A DNA stretch of 64,000 nucleotides. It comes from Streptomyces sp. A1136 (GTDB lineage Bacteria; Actinomycetota; Actinomycetes; Streptomycetales; Streptomycetaceae). Below are positions 35,461-44,108 of this stretch, in pieces. The stretch covers positions 62,001-126,000 of the forward strand of contig NZ_SSBJ01000014.1 of assembly GCF_004795055.1 (NCBI RefSeq). The letters are read 5' to 3'. The notes below the pieces were generated by a model, which did not search any database, was not told the origin of the DNA, and was given only the letters and a program-made list of their open reading frames with translations. Position 1 is the stretch's first letter; the number at the start of each line of letters is the position of its first letter. A program made the translations under genes and the position numbers.

Positions 35461-36009
35461 TCACGGGGCCGGGCGGGCCGTCGCCCGGTCCACCGCGTCG
35501 AGGGCCGGCGCCCAGGGGAAGGGCGCCGGGGCGACCTCGCCGGGCGGGGCGGGGGTGAAGCCGTTCTCGCCGTACAGCAGCTCGACGCCCGCACCCCGCA
35601 GCACGCTCAGCGACAGCTCGAAGCGCGGGTGCGCCGCCAGGGCGGTGCTCAGGCACGGTACGGCCACGGTCGGGGTGCCCCGGCCGATGGCCTCGGCGGC
35701 GACCCCGGCGACGAACCGGTCGGTGAGCCCGAGGGCCCAGGCGTTGAGCGAGTTGAAGGTGGCGGGGGCGAAGAGCACCGCGTCGGCGGGCGGCCAGGCG
35801 TCGGGGTCGCCGGGCAGCGGGTACTGCCACAGCACGGGATTCCCGGTGAGGGCGGCCAGTCCGTCGAGGCTGGCGGACACCCAGAGCGCGGCGGTCGGGG
35901 TCAGGCCGAGGCAGACGTTCCAGCCGCGCGACTGGGCGTCCTCGATGACATGAGCCACGTCGAAGACGGGTGGGGCGGCCGAGCAGAGCAGGTACAGAGT
36001 CCTCGTCAT
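35461..36009 (-). CDS. Flavoprotein (phosphopantothenoylcysteine decarboxylase-like)
   Basis: A 182-residue flavoprotein of the HFCD fold. LYLLCSAAPPVFDVAHVI begins the FMN-binding fold, and ADAVLFAPATFNSLNAWALG is the PxxxNxx-type flavin motif. Family members decarboxylate peptidyl-cysteine or act as FMN-dependent lyases. The absence of a peptide substrate nearby leaves its role open. Its promoter lies opposite the DHFR-like gene. Confidence 0.8.
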   Translation of the reverse strand: MTRTLYLLCSAAPPVFDVAHVIEDAQSRGWNVCLGLTPTAALWVSASLDGLAALTGNPVLWQYPLPGDPDAWPPADAVLFAPATFNSLNAWALGLTDRFVAGVAAEAIGRGTPTVAVPCLSTALAAHPRFELSLSVLRGAGVELLYGENGFTPAPPGEVAPAPFPWAPALDAVDRATARPAP

Positions 36010-36245
36010 ACCGCCATGTGATCATATTTTCCGCCCTTGACCATGCGTGAGGGTGCCGGATGATCTCCGTGGACGGCGGATCACGCGCCGGACACGGGCC
36101 GGCCCGATGAGTTTCGGGCGGCGCTCGGGTCCATACCCGTGGGCGGCGGCCGGTGACCGTGCGGCGCGACAGTTCGCGCACCGGCCGTGATACCCACTCG
36201 AAACGTGATCAGGTTCAATGACGAGACAGAGGACGACCTTCCCCC

Positions 36246-36839
36246 ATGCGTATCGTGATCAGCGAGTTCATCAGCCTCGACGGTGTCGTCCAGGCCCCGG
36301 GCGGCCCCGACGAGGACCGTGACGGCGGCTTCGGCCACGGCGGTTGGTCCCACCCGTTCTTCGACCCCGAGGTGGTCGGCGGCGCCTTCACCGACACCTT
36401 GGCCGGCGCCGAAGCGCTGCTGTTCGGACGCCGTACGTGGCAGACGATGGCCGCGGCGTGGCCCGGGCGGGCGGGCGACCCCTTCGCCGACCGGATGAAC
36501 TCCCTGCCCAAGTACGTGGTGTCCGGCACGCTCGGCGAAGACCGGCTGACCTGGGAGCACACCCGGCTCGTCCCCGCCGCCGACGCCATGGCCCGGATCG
36601 CGGAGCTGCGCGCGACCGACGGGGGCGACGTGGTCGTCATGGGCAGCCCCACGCTCGTCCGCGGCCTGCTGGGCGAGGGCCTTGTCGACGAACTCCGCCT
36701 CATCGTCATGCCGGTGCTGCTCGGCGGCGGAAAGACGATCTTCCCGCAGGACGGGGGCCTGCGCACGCTGGAGCTGGTTTCCGTGGTCACCGGCTCCACC
36801 GGTGTGAACGTCTGCACCTACCGGCCGGTGACGGCGTGA
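36246..36839 (+). CDS. Dihydrofolate reductase-like (RibD C-terminal domain) protein
   Basis: A 197-residue protein of the DHFR-like family. MRIVISEFISLDGVVQAPGG starts the fold, LLFGRRTWQTMAAAWPG follows, and VMPVLLGGGKTIFP near the end is characteristic. Such proteins reduce pterin- or pyrimidine-like substrates with NADPH, though most are not true dihydrofolate reductases. Its stop overlaps the GTG start of the DUF4287 gene. Confidence 0.87.
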   Translation: MRIVISEFISLDGVVQAPGGPDEDRDGGFGHGGWSHPFFDPEVVGGAFTDTLAGAEALLFGRRTWQTMAAAWPGRAGDPFADRMNSLPKYVVSGTLGEDRLTWEHTRLVPAADAMARIAELRATDGGDVVVMGSPTLVRGLLGEGLVDELRLIVMPVLLGGGKTIFPQDGGLRTLELVSVVTGSTGVNVCTYRPVTA

Positions 36840-37048
36840 GCGCCCCGGTGAAGGGCCCCGCGAGCTACTTCCCCTCCATCGAGCGGAAGTACGGCCGCCC
36901 GATCGCCGAGTGGCAGGAACTCCTGCGGGCCTCTGCGCTGACCAGGCACATGGAGCTGGTCGCCTGGTTGAAGGCCGAGCACGGACTGGGGCACGGTCAC
37001 GCCAACGCGCTCGTCGCACACCACCTGGCCGGGTCCGCCCCCGCGTAG
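36836..37048 (+). CDS. DUF4287 small protein
   Basis: A 70-residue protein with GPASYFPSIERKYGRPIAEW at the start and LGHGHANALVAHHL near the end, the pattern of DUF4287 proteins. GTGA coupling to the DHFR-like gene suggests a joint function. The biochemical role is unknown. Confidence 0.8.
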   Translation: MSAPVKGPASYFPSIERKYGRPIAEWQELLRASALTRHMELVAWLKAEHGLGHGHANALVAHHLAGSAPA

Positions 37049-37052
37049 GCCG

Positions 37053-37529
37053 CTACTTCGACGGCGCCAGGTCGAGGACGCCCACCCGCTGGCCGCCGCT
37101 GAGTTCCCCCGTGGTGCGGAAGCCGAGCCCGAGGTAGAAGGGCTCGGGGCCGCGCTCCCCCGCGTGCCAGGTGACGTAGAGGTGCGAGCCGCCGGAGCGG
37201 CGGACCTCCTCGGCGACGGCCCGGACCGCGAAGCGGCCGTACCCCTTCCCCTGGTGGTCGGCGGAGATGTTCAGGCGCCACAGGCCCGAACGTCGGTCCG
37301 CCGGGTCGCCGTTCCAGGGGTGGTCGAGGAACGCCATGACGAACCCGACCACTTCGTCGCCGTCGACGATGGCCCGGGGCCAGGCGAGCGGCCCGTGGAC
37401 GTACGCCTCGGCAAGCGATTTCAAGACAGGAGAAACGAAGTGCTCTTGGTGCGGGTGGAGCCGGATCGCGCACACGGCGTCGAAGTTGTCACTGGTCACC
37501 GGCGTCAGACGGGGAGTTGAGCTGGTCAT
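37053..37529 (-). CDS. GNAT acetyltransferase (diamine/spermidine type)
   Basis: A 158-residue GNAT protein. FVSPVLKSLAEAYVHGPLAW and VVGFVMAFLDHPW are typical of spermidine/diamine acetyltransferases. RLNISADHQGKGYGRFAVRA is the acetyl-CoA loop, and FYLGLGFRTTGEL the C-terminal strand. It converges with DUF4287, the stops being 4 bp apart. The true substrate is unknown. Confidence 0.85.
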   Translation of the reverse strand: MTSSTPRLTPVTSDNFDAVCAIRLHPHQEHFVSPVLKSLAEAYVHGPLAWPRAIVDGDEVVGFVMAFLDHPWNGDPADRRSGLWRLNISADHQGKGYGRFAVRAVAEEVRRSGGSHLYVTWHAGERGPEPFYLGLGFRTTGELSGGQRVGVLDLAPSK

Positions 37530-37581
37530 ATTCTCAGCCTACTTTCCCGTGGGTAGGTGATCATCGGGCCGAGTATGGGGT

Positions 37582-38784
37582 ATGACAGGTGAGACCCCGG
37601 CAGGGAACCCCCGCCGGGCCCCCGACGCAGGACTTCCCGCGGAGACGTCCGGCAGTGCCCCCCACCAGAGCCTTCGGCTCTCCGGCGAAAGGTTGTCGTT
37701 GATACCCGAACGAATCCTCGTGACGGGCGGCACCGGCTTCGTCGGCTCCCACGTGACGCGGCGGCTGCGGGCCGGCGGCCCCGACGCCCCCGTGCTGCGG
37801 CTGTTCACCCACCGCCGCCCCACCCCCGGCGAGGACGCCGACGCGCGGGCCGTCGAGACCGTGACCGGCGACCTCACCGACCCGCGCTCGCTGCGCGGGA
37901 TCTGCGACGGCGTCACCACCATCGTCCACATGGCCGTGCGGATCGGCGGCACCGAGGAACAGTGCCGGGCGGTCAACACCGAAGGCACCCGCGCCCTGCT
38001 GGCGGAGGCGGAGCGCGCCGGCGTACGGCGCTTCGTCCACCTCGGCACAGCGGCCGTGTACCGGGACGAGCCGCACCGGGGCGCGGCGGAGGGGGAGTTG
38101 GTCGAGGAGCCGTCCTCCTCGACCAGCGTCACGCGGCTGGCCGCCGAGCGGTCGGTCCTCGCGGCCGGCGGTACCGTACTGCGGCCGCACCTGGTCTACG
38201 GCCGCGGGGACACGTGGGTCGTCCCCGCGATCGCGGACCTGATGGGCCGGCTCCCGCACTGGGTGGACGGTGGCCGGGCGCGGATCTCGATGATCTCGGC
38301 GGACGCCCTGGCGGGGGCGGTGGCGGACCTCGCCCGGCTTCCCGAGTTGCCCGCCGGGCAGGTGCTGCACGCTTCCCACCCGGAGCCGGTGACCTGCCGC
38401 GAGCTGATCACCGCCGTCGCCCGGGCGCTGGACGTGCCCCCGCCGGAGGGTGAGGTCACCCTGGACGAGGCGCCGGCGCTGTTGGGCGGCGCTGACGACC
38501 CCCTCGTACGCCGCAGGCTCTCGCTGCTCACGGTCGACCACTGGTACGACAGCAGCCGGCTGTGGAAGCTGGTGGGGGCGGAGCCGGGCCCGCGGCCGGC
38601 GGAGACGTTCGAGCGGTACGCCTCCTGGTACCGGGATCAGAGGGCGGCGAGGACCGGGGTGGTGACGGGCGCCGAGGGAACCTCGACGGGCATGGCGACC
38701 GGGGGCGCGGCGGCGGGCCCGGACGCGGGGGCGACGGCGACCGTGCCGGTGACCGTGGCCTCGAATACCTTCACCTCGCCCTGA
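37582..38784 (+). CDS. NAD-dependent epimerase/reductase of the butyrolactone island
   Basis: An extended SDR of up to 400 residues. ILVTGGTGFVGSHVTRRL binds NAD(P), and VVPAIADLMGRLPHWVDGGR lies in the substrate domain. Similar reductases lie beside AfsA-like genes and act in butyrolactone synthesis. The first ~35 residues are poor, so TTG near 37694 with GAAAGG may be the true start. The last ~45 residues (after SWYRDQRAA) are an Ala/Gly/Thr-rich tail that overlaps the AfsA-like gene by 148 bp in the opposite direction. Confidence 0.75.
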   Translation: MTGETPAGNPRRAPDAGLPAETSGSAPHQSLRLSGERLSLIPERILVTGGTGFVGSHVTRRLRAGGPDAPVLRLFTHRRPTPGEDADARAVETVTGDLTDPRSLRGICDGVTTIVHMAVRIGGTEEQCRAVNTEGTRALLAEAERAGVRRFVHLGTAAVYRDEPHRGAAEGELVEEPSSSTSVTRLAAERSVLAAGGTVLRPHLVYGRGDTWVVPAIADLMGRLPHWVDGGRARISMISADALAGAVADLARLPELPAGQVLHASHPEPVTCRELITAVARALDVPPPEGEVTLDEAPALLGGADDPLVRRRLSLLTVDHWYDSSRLWKLVGAEPGPRPAETFERYASWYRDQRAARTGVVTGAEGTSTGMATGGAAAGPDAGATATVPVTVASNTFTSP

Positions 38785-39704
38785 CGGCCGACCACCCGCA
38801 CCGTGCGCACGGAGGGGTCCGAGGAAGGGGCCTGCTCCGTCTCGATCCAGCACGGAGCGTCGAGTTCGGCGTAGTTGAGGAAGGACGACTCGATACCGGT
38901 GACGCTGAACGCGTCGGTCGCGAAGGAGCTGTACGCGGCTTGGCGGGCCGCCTCGACCAGGACCATCGCGGGGTGGTGGTCGTTGGCGTGCTCGAAGAGG
39001 ATCGGGTGGTTCAGGTAGGGGTCCAGCAGCCAGCGGCCCGCTTCCGCGGTGGGGGAGAGGACCACGTCGATCGGCAGGTGCCGGCCTGCCTCGACCGGGC
39101 GGAGGGGCGTCGCCCGGGTCGCCGGTGCGACGGCGCTGCTGGTGCATGTGCCGCGTAGCCGTCTGTAGACCGCCGGCGGGACGAAGCTGAAGAACGCGGT
39201 TCCGGTGGCGGCGACCCGGCCGTCACGGCGGACGCTCACTTCGAGGAAACCGGAGAACCGGTTGCCCTTCCAGGCGAAGTCGCGGCAGGACGCGATGAGT
39301 TCCAGGTCGGTGGGTCTGGTGCCTATGAAGAGCTGTGCGGGGTCCGCCTTGAAACCGAGGTTCCACAGCAGGGCATTGTGCCCGAGCGGTACGCCGTACT
39401 CGGCGTGGCACAGCAGGAGACCGGCCTGGCGGATGGTCTCACCGGCCTGAACGGGGTCGTGGCTGGTGCCGTCGGCGGTGGTGAAGAAGGTGTGGGCTCG
39501 GGGCCACTGGCCGCTGAGCATGAAGAGGTCGTCACCGGTGCGCCGGTAACCGGTCAGGAACACCTCGGCGACGGAACTCCGGTGGACGTATTCCCTCGGT
39601 ACCGTGCTCGTGAGCTCTGGAAGGTCGTTGCAGCGCGTCCAAGGCGCCCCCGTCCCGGTCAGGGGCTGCACCTGGGCGTCGGTCTGGAACGTCAGCAGGG
39701 TCAT
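38637..39704 (-). CDS. AfsA/FarX-like gamma-butyrolactone biosynthesis protein
   Basis: A 355-residue AfsA-family protein. Two hot-dog halves are visible: VHRSSVAEVFLTGYRRTGDD with ETIRQAGLLLCHAEYGVPLG in the first, HPILFEHANDHHPAMVLVEA with RQAAYSSFA in the second. AfsA joins a beta-ketoacyl thioester to dihydroxyacetone phosphate to start signal synthesis. The ATG has GGAGAGG upstream, and an ARE-like site lies 56 bp before it. The C-terminal 50 residues overlap the convergent epimerase gene. It is divergent from the receptor gene. Confidence 0.9.
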   Translation of the reverse strand: MTLLTFQTDAQVQPLTGTGAPWTRCNDLPELTSTVPREYVHRSSVAEVFLTGYRRTGDDLFMLSGQWPRAHTFFTTADGTSHDPVQAGETIRQAGLLLCHAEYGVPLGHNALLWNLGFKADPAQLFIGTRPTDLELIASCRDFAWKGNRFSGFLEVSVRRDGRVAATGTAFFSFVPPAVYRRLRGTCTSSAVAPATRATPLRPVEAGRHLPIDVVLSPTAEAGRWLLDPYLNHPILFEHANDHHPAMVLVEAARQAAYSSFATDAFSVTGIESSFLNYAELDAPCWIETEQAPSSDPSVRTVRVVGRQGEVKVFEATVTGTVAVAPASGPAAAPPVAMPVEVPSAPVTTPVLAAL

Positions 39705-39759
39705 TGACCTCTCCACAGAGTCGTAACGACGGTTGGGGGGTGCACTCCTGGCCCGCAAG

Positions 39760-39777
39760 ATACGTACTCTCCGGTTT
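39760..39777. promoter_or_regulatory. ARE-like site upstream of the AfsA-like gene
   Basis: ATACGT-ACTCTC-CGGTTT: the right half matches the other sites exactly, the left half is weaker. It lies 56 bp before the ATG of the AfsA-like gene, where a receptor could control signal synthesis. Confidence 0.5.
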
Positions 39778-40061
39778 TGTTTGCAAGGTACTTCGAAGGG
39801 CAGTTGTGACACGAGCTCTGTCGCGAGGACGTGTCTACAAGGGTCCGAGGCGCCCCATCCCGACCCCTACCAGGCACGTTACGAATCGATCGCACTCCGT
39901 GGCACCTGGAGGTCCCGCCCCAAGTAGGAGGGGGTATTCCGTTCCTCGGGGGACCTGCGGCAGGAGTCGCCGCCTCGCAGGCCCGCACCCCTTGCCCCCT
40001 GCGGAGAGTGACTTCGGCGGATACGTCGGCGGCGTTCGGGGATACCGTTGGACGCTACAAC

Positions 40062-40079
40062 AAACCGATCAAGCGGTTT
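40062..40079. promoter_or_regulatory. ARE-like operator of the receptor gene
   Basis: AAACCG-ATCAAG-CGGTTT, perfect arms with 6-bp spacer. TACAAC at 40056-40061 and TAGTAT at 40079-40084 flank it as possible -35 and -10 boxes, so it fills the promoter spacer. It is 228 bp before the receptor start. Confidence 0.75.
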
Positions 40080-40306
40080 AGTATTCATCTCGACGATGAG
40101 ACTCGGTCTCGACCGGAAGAGGGTGGTTCGCTCCTGTGTGAAGCGTGGCGACAGGAGGAGGCGCGCCGATGAAACCGCCTCGAACTCCAGGTTGTTATCT
40201 TCCTGGACTTGATAAAATACGGACCTTCTGGTTCTTTTTGAGGTGGGGGGAGGGGATCTCCGAAGAGAGCCCCTTGGTCGGTTTCCCAGACACCATCGGA
40301 GGCATC

Positions 40307-41005
40307 GTGGCACGGCAAGAGCGTGCGGTCCGCACGCGGCGCGCAATCTTGGAGGCGGCGGCCGCCGTCTTCGACGAGCGAGGCTACGAGGCGGCGACGA
40401 TCGCGGACATCCTCGCCCGGGCAGGCGTCACCAAGGGTGCGCTGTACTTCCACTTCTCCTCGAAGCAGGAGCTGGCGCAGGGCGTCCTCGACGAGCAGAT
40501 GGCCGAGGGTGATGTCCCCCCGCGCGAGAGCAAGCTCCAGGAGCTCTTCGACGTCGGCATGGTGCTCGGCTACCGGATGCGACGCCATCCCATGCTCAGC
40601 GCCGGCGCGCGGCTGTCGCTGGGGCCCGACATGCGGGAGATCTTCGGCGGGGGATCGGTGCCCGCCTGGAACGACATCACCGAACAGCGGCTGGTGCAGG
40701 CCAAGGCCCAGGGCGAGCTGCTCCCGCACGTGGATCCCGCGGAGGCCGCCTGGATCCTCTCCGCCGGCTGGGCCGGCGTGCAGCTCTACTCGCAGACGTT
40801 GACCGGCCGGGAGGACCTCGAACAACGGGTGGCCTCGCTCTACCGGCACGTCTACCCCAGCATCGCGACGCCCGCGGTGCTCGCACGCCTGGACATGGCG
40901 GCGGACCGCGGGGAGCGGGTCGTGGAAGAGATCCGCGCATTGGAACTGTCCCTCGGGGAAGAGCAGGAGACGGCACTGGCGGTCAAGGAGCCGGTGCTCA
41001 CCTGA
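40307..41005 (+). CDS. Gamma-butyrolactone receptor (ArpA/FarA type)
   Basis: A 232-residue TetR-family receptor. RQERAVRTRRAILEAAAAVF and GVTKGALYFHFSSKQELAQGV match ArpA/FarA-type receptors closely, and the C-terminal domain is full-length (Trp in GWAGVQLYSQTLTGREDL). Without ligand it would repress ARE-bearing promoters, including its own. The start is GTG with GGAGG upstream. It is divergent from the AfsA-like gene, the usual arrangement of synthase and receptor. It is the best candidate for the true receptor among five related proteins in the window. Confidence 0.9.
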   Translation: MARQERAVRTRRAILEAAAAVFDERGYEAATIADILARAGVTKGALYFHFSSKQELAQGVLDEQMAEGDVPPRESKLQELFDVGMVLGYRMRRHPMLSAGARLSLGPDMREIFGGGSVPAWNDITEQRLVQAKAQGELLPHVDPAEAAWILSAGWAGVQLYSQTLTGREDLEQRVASLYRHVYPSIATPAVLARLDMAADRGERVVEEIRALELSLGEEQETALAVKEPVLT

Positions 41006-41076
41006 GGCGGTCGAGGGGGACTCCGGGCCGCTTCGACCGGCCCGGTCGACCATCACGATCCACACGTTCCCTGGGG

Positions 41077-41096
41077 CAAACCGCTGACACGGTTTG
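41077..41096. promoter_or_regulatory. ARE-like operator just upstream of TetR 41107
   Basis: CAAACCG-CTGACA-CGGTTTG, perfect 7-bp arms, ending 10 bp before the ATG and overlapping the ribosome site region. A bound receptor would block transcription elongation or initiation of this gene. Confidence 0.8.
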
Positions 41097-41106
41097 TGGA
41101 GATGTC

Positions 41107-41790
41107 ATGGTGAAGCAGGAGCGCGCGGTCCGTACGCGCGAAAGTCTGGTCCGCGCAGCCGCGGAGGTGTTCGCCGAGGAGGGGTACGAGACCGCCTCCA
41201 TCGCCACCATCAGCAAGCGGGCGGGCGTCAGTACGGGCGGTCTGCACTTCCACTTCGGAAGCAAGACCGCCCTGGCGGAGGCGGTGGTCGACCGGGCGGC
41301 GGAGTCCTTGCGGATGATCACTGTCTCCCGGCTCGCCGGGGCCAACCCCCTCCAGTCGCTCGTCGACTCGACCCACGACCTGGTGGCGCTGCTGGCCCGG
41401 GACGCCGTCGTCAGTGCGGCGTTCGGGCTGGTGGCGGGCAATGGTGCCCGCTCGGCGGTGGGTCGCGAGCGCGGCTGGGCGGTGCGGCGGCAGTGGCAGC
41501 GCTGGGTGGAGGCGATGTTCCACGAGGCGGCGGCCGAGGGGCTGTTGGCCGAGGGGGTGTCCCCGCGGGACGCCGCCGCGGCCGTCGTGGCGGCGATCGT
41601 CGGCTTCGAGGTGCTCGGGACCGACCGGCGCGAGTGGTCCTCTCGTTCCTCGCTCACCCGGTACTGGGGGCTGATGCTGCCCCAGTTGGTCGCCCGGCAC
41701 CGGCTCGACGACGTATCGGCCGGCGGTTCGGGCCCGGCGACCGCCGCCCGGTCGGCCCGAGCGGGTGACCGTCCCGCCCAGGCCTCCTGA
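41107..41790 (+). CDS. Butyrolactone receptor-like TetR regulator (FarR2-like), module copy 2
   Basis: A 227-residue TetR protein of the receptor group. KQERAVRTRESLVRAAAEVF and GVSTGGLHFHFGSKTALAEAV form the DNA-binding region. It resembles 32425-33012 along its length. By position (after the receptor, before two SARPs) it matches pseudo-receptors such as FarR2 of S. lavendulae, which tune SARP promoters without binding the signal themselves. ARE-like repeats precede it. A strong terminator follows. Confidence 0.85.
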   Translation: MVKQERAVRTRESLVRAAAEVFAEEGYETASIATISKRAGVSTGGLHFHFGSKTALAEAVVDRAAESLRMITVSRLAGANPLQSLVDSTHDLVALLARDAVVSAAFGLVAGNGARSAVGRERGWAVRRQWQRWVEAMFHEAAAEGLLAEGVSPRDAAAAVVAAIVGFEVLGTDRREWSSRSSLTRYWGLMLPQLVARHRLDDVSAGGSGPATAARSARAGDRPAQAS

Positions 41791-41899
41791 GGCCTGTCGT
41801 CGGTTTCGCCGTGGCCGGGCGCGGGCCGCCGTCTCGCCCGAACGGCTCGGCCGCGGTGTCCGAACGGACCCCATGGTCGGTTCTCATGGGCCGCAACCT

Positions 41900-41929
41900 C
41901 CCCTCGGGATATATCCCGAGGGGATTTTT
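41900..41929. terminator. Rho-independent terminator after TetR 41107
   Basis: CCCCTCGGGATA and its reverse complement form a 24-bp perfect palindrome (41900-41923), followed by ATTTTTC. A second hairpin (CCGGAG/CTCCGG) follows near 41949-41963. Confidence 0.85.
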
Positions 41930-42021
41930 CGTATGCCCCGGCGGCCCCCCGGAGGCTCTCCGGAGGGGTAAAAGTGCAGCTCAGCGATGCATTGTGGGGA
42001 CAGCGGACGGGATCGCGAACG

Positions 42022-42066
42022 AAACAGTACGAGCGGTTTGGTATTGACAAACCGGCGATGCTGTTT
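42022..42066. promoter_or_regulatory. Tandem ARE-like operators before SARP 42125
   Basis: AAACAG-TACGAG-CGGTTT at 42022-42039 and AAACCG-GCGATG-CTGTTT at 42049-42066. TTGACA at 42044-42049 overlaps the start of the second site, which thus occupies the promoter spacer, as at 33171 and 46271. Confidence 0.75.
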
Positions 42067-42124
42067 TTTCCTCATTCCAGCGGGACTCAAGGAACCATCC
42101 AGGATCAAGCAGGGGGAGCACATC

Positions 42125-42961
42125 GTGGACATCCGAGTACTGGGCGCACTGGCGGTACGGGAGAGCGGTACCTCCATCACGCCGACGGCCGCGAAGCCCC
42201 GGCAGGTCCTGGCGCTGCTCGCGCTGCACGCCGACCGGGTGGTGCCGGTGACCGCGCTCATCGAGGAGCTGTGGGGCGGGAAGCCGCCGCGCAGCGCCCG
42301 CACCACGCTCCAGACCTACGTGCTCCAGCTGCGCGCCCTCATCACCGCGGCACTGGAACAGGGCGGCGAGGAGGACCGGACCGCGAAGGACGTCCTCGTC
42401 ACCCTGCCCGGCGGCTACCAATTGAACAGCGCCGGCGGCACCAGTGACGTCCGCGAGTTCGACCGGCTCGCGGGCCTCGGCTACCGCGCCATGGACTCCG
42501 GCGACCACCGCGGCGCGGCCCGTCTGCTGCGCGAGGCGCTGGCCCTGTGGTCCGGCCCCGCGTTCGCCGACGTGGCGGCCGGCGTGCAACTGGACATGGA
42601 GACCTGGCGGTTGGAGGAGACCCGGCTGTGCGCCCTCGACCGGCGCATCGAGGCCGACCTGCGACTGGGCCGGCACCGCGAGCTGCTGGGCGAACTGACC
42701 GTCCTGGCCGGCCGCTACCGCACCCACGAGAACCTGCACGGCCAGTTCATGCTCGCCCTGCACCGCTCCGGCCGCCGCGGCGAGGCGCTGACCGCCTACC
42801 AGAGGCTGCGCACCAACCTGGTCGAGGAACTGGGCATCGAACCGTCGACCGCCCTGCGGGCACTCCAGCGCTCGATCCTGCTGGCCGACCCCGAGAACGC
42901 GACCGACGCGCGGGAGGAGACGGCGCGACCCGCGCGCAAGCGGTTGGTCCCGGCGAGCTGA
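42125..42961 (+). CDS. SARP-family activator (FarR3-like), module copy 2
   Basis: A 278-residue SARP. The winged helix (AKPRQVLALLALHADRVV, SARTTLQTYVLQLR) and the activator domain (GAARLLREALALWSGPAFAD) are intact. It is highly similar to 33232-34098, including RTAKDVLVTLPGGY and GTSDVREFDRL. GGGGGAG lies 8 nt before the GTG. The double ARE-like operator makes it a direct target of the receptor. It is followed after 182 bp by another SARP, as in the far island. Confidence 0.92.
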   Translation: MDIRVLGALAVRESGTSITPTAAKPRQVLALLALHADRVVPVTALIEELWGGKPPRSARTTLQTYVLQLRALITAALEQGGEEDRTAKDVLVTLPGGYQLNSAGGTSDVREFDRLAGLGYRAMDSGDHRGAARLLREALALWSGPAFADVAAGVQLDMETWRLEETRLCALDRRIEADLRLGRHRELLGELTVLAGRYRTHENLHGQFMLALHRSGRRGEALTAYQRLRTNLVEELGIEPSTALRALQRSILLADPENATDAREETARPARKRLVPAS

Positions 42962-43143
42962 CGGCCGGGCGCACGGCCCGCCGCCCAACCCTCTGCCACC
43001 ACCCCCGGCACACCATCCCCGGAGCGCCGCTCGACAGCGGCTTGAGATTTCGGGGACACCGCACACCGCGCCGCTACCGTGCTCGCGTCGAATGCTGACA
43101 CCCGTGAGCATCTCGACCCATTCCGGAGGGGAGACTGGAGACC

Positions 43144-43965
43144 GTGAAGATTCAGGTTCTGGGACCGTTGAATGCCGAAGTCAACGGAGGATCGATCGTT
43201 CCTACGGCGGGCAAGCCGCGCCAGATCCTGGCGCTCCTCGCGCTCCACCCCGGACGGGTGGCGCCGATCCCCACCCTGATGGAAGAGATCTGGGGCACCG
43301 AACCGCCGCAGAGCGCGCTCACCACCTTGCAGACGTACATCCTCCAGCTGCGTCGGCGTCTGGGCACGGCCATGGGCCCCGGCGCCCCCGGCTCGGCCAA
43401 GGACGTGCTCACCACCCGGCACGGCGGCTACCTGCTCCAGATCCCGCCGGAGAGCGTGGACGTCCACGAGTACGAGCGCCTCGTCGCCGGCGGCCAGAGC
43501 GCATTCGAGGCCGGGGACGACGAGCGCGCGGCCGACCTGCTGCGCGAGGCGCTCGCACTCTGGGAGGGTCCGGCGCTGGTCGACGTACGGGTCGGACCGG
43601 TGCTGGAGATCGAGGTGCTGCGGCTCGCGGAGAGCCGGTTGGTGACCACCGAGCGGCGCATCGACGTGGACCTGCGGCTGGGACGGCACACCGAACTGCT
43701 CGCGGAACTGGCCGAACTGATGGCCAGACACCCGCAGCACGAGGGGCTGCACTCCCAGGCGATGGTGGCGCTGTACCGCTCGGGCCGGCAGGCCACCGCG
43801 CTGGACGTCTACCGCAGGCTGCGCACCCGGCTCATCGACGACCTGGGGGTGGAGCCCTCGCACCAGCTCCAGCGTCTGCACCAGGCGATGCTGCGGGTGG
43901 ACCCGGCCCTGGACGTGGTGGCGGGCCCGCGCCGCAGCTCGACCTTCGACCTGTACGCGGCCTGA
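43144..43965 (+). CDS. SARP-family activator (FarR4-like)
   Basis: A 273-residue SARP, more distant from the other two (KIQVLGPLNAEVNGGSIVPT start). The winged helix AGKPRQILALLALHPGRVA and activator domain RAADLLREALALWEGPALVD are present. GTG start with GGAGGGGAG upstream. No clear ARE-like palindrome lies directly before it, so it may be transcribed from its own promoter or with the preceding SARP. It is the last regulator before the type II PKS genes. Confidence 0.9.
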   Translation: MKIQVLGPLNAEVNGGSIVPTAGKPRQILALLALHPGRVAPIPTLMEEIWGTEPPQSALTTLQTYILQLRRRLGTAMGPGAPGSAKDVLTTRHGGYLLQIPPESVDVHEYERLVAGGQSAFEAGDDERAADLLREALALWEGPALVDVRVGPVLEIEVLRLAESRLVTTERRIDVDLRLGRHTELLAELAELMARHPQHEGLHSQAMVALYRSGRQATALDVYRRLRTRLIDDLGVEPSHQLQRLHQAMLRVDPALDVVAGPRRSSTFDLYAA

Positions 43966-44108
43966 ACCGGGCGGCGGTGCTCCAGCGGCGCCGCACGCGC
44001 GCTCGAGGCGGGCTCGACCGGGCGCGGCCAGGCTCTGCTCGGCCCGGCACGCCGCGTCGGGGCCTCGGGAGGGGCGGCCCGCTCCCGGTGGGAGGAGAAA
44101 GGTAGGCC

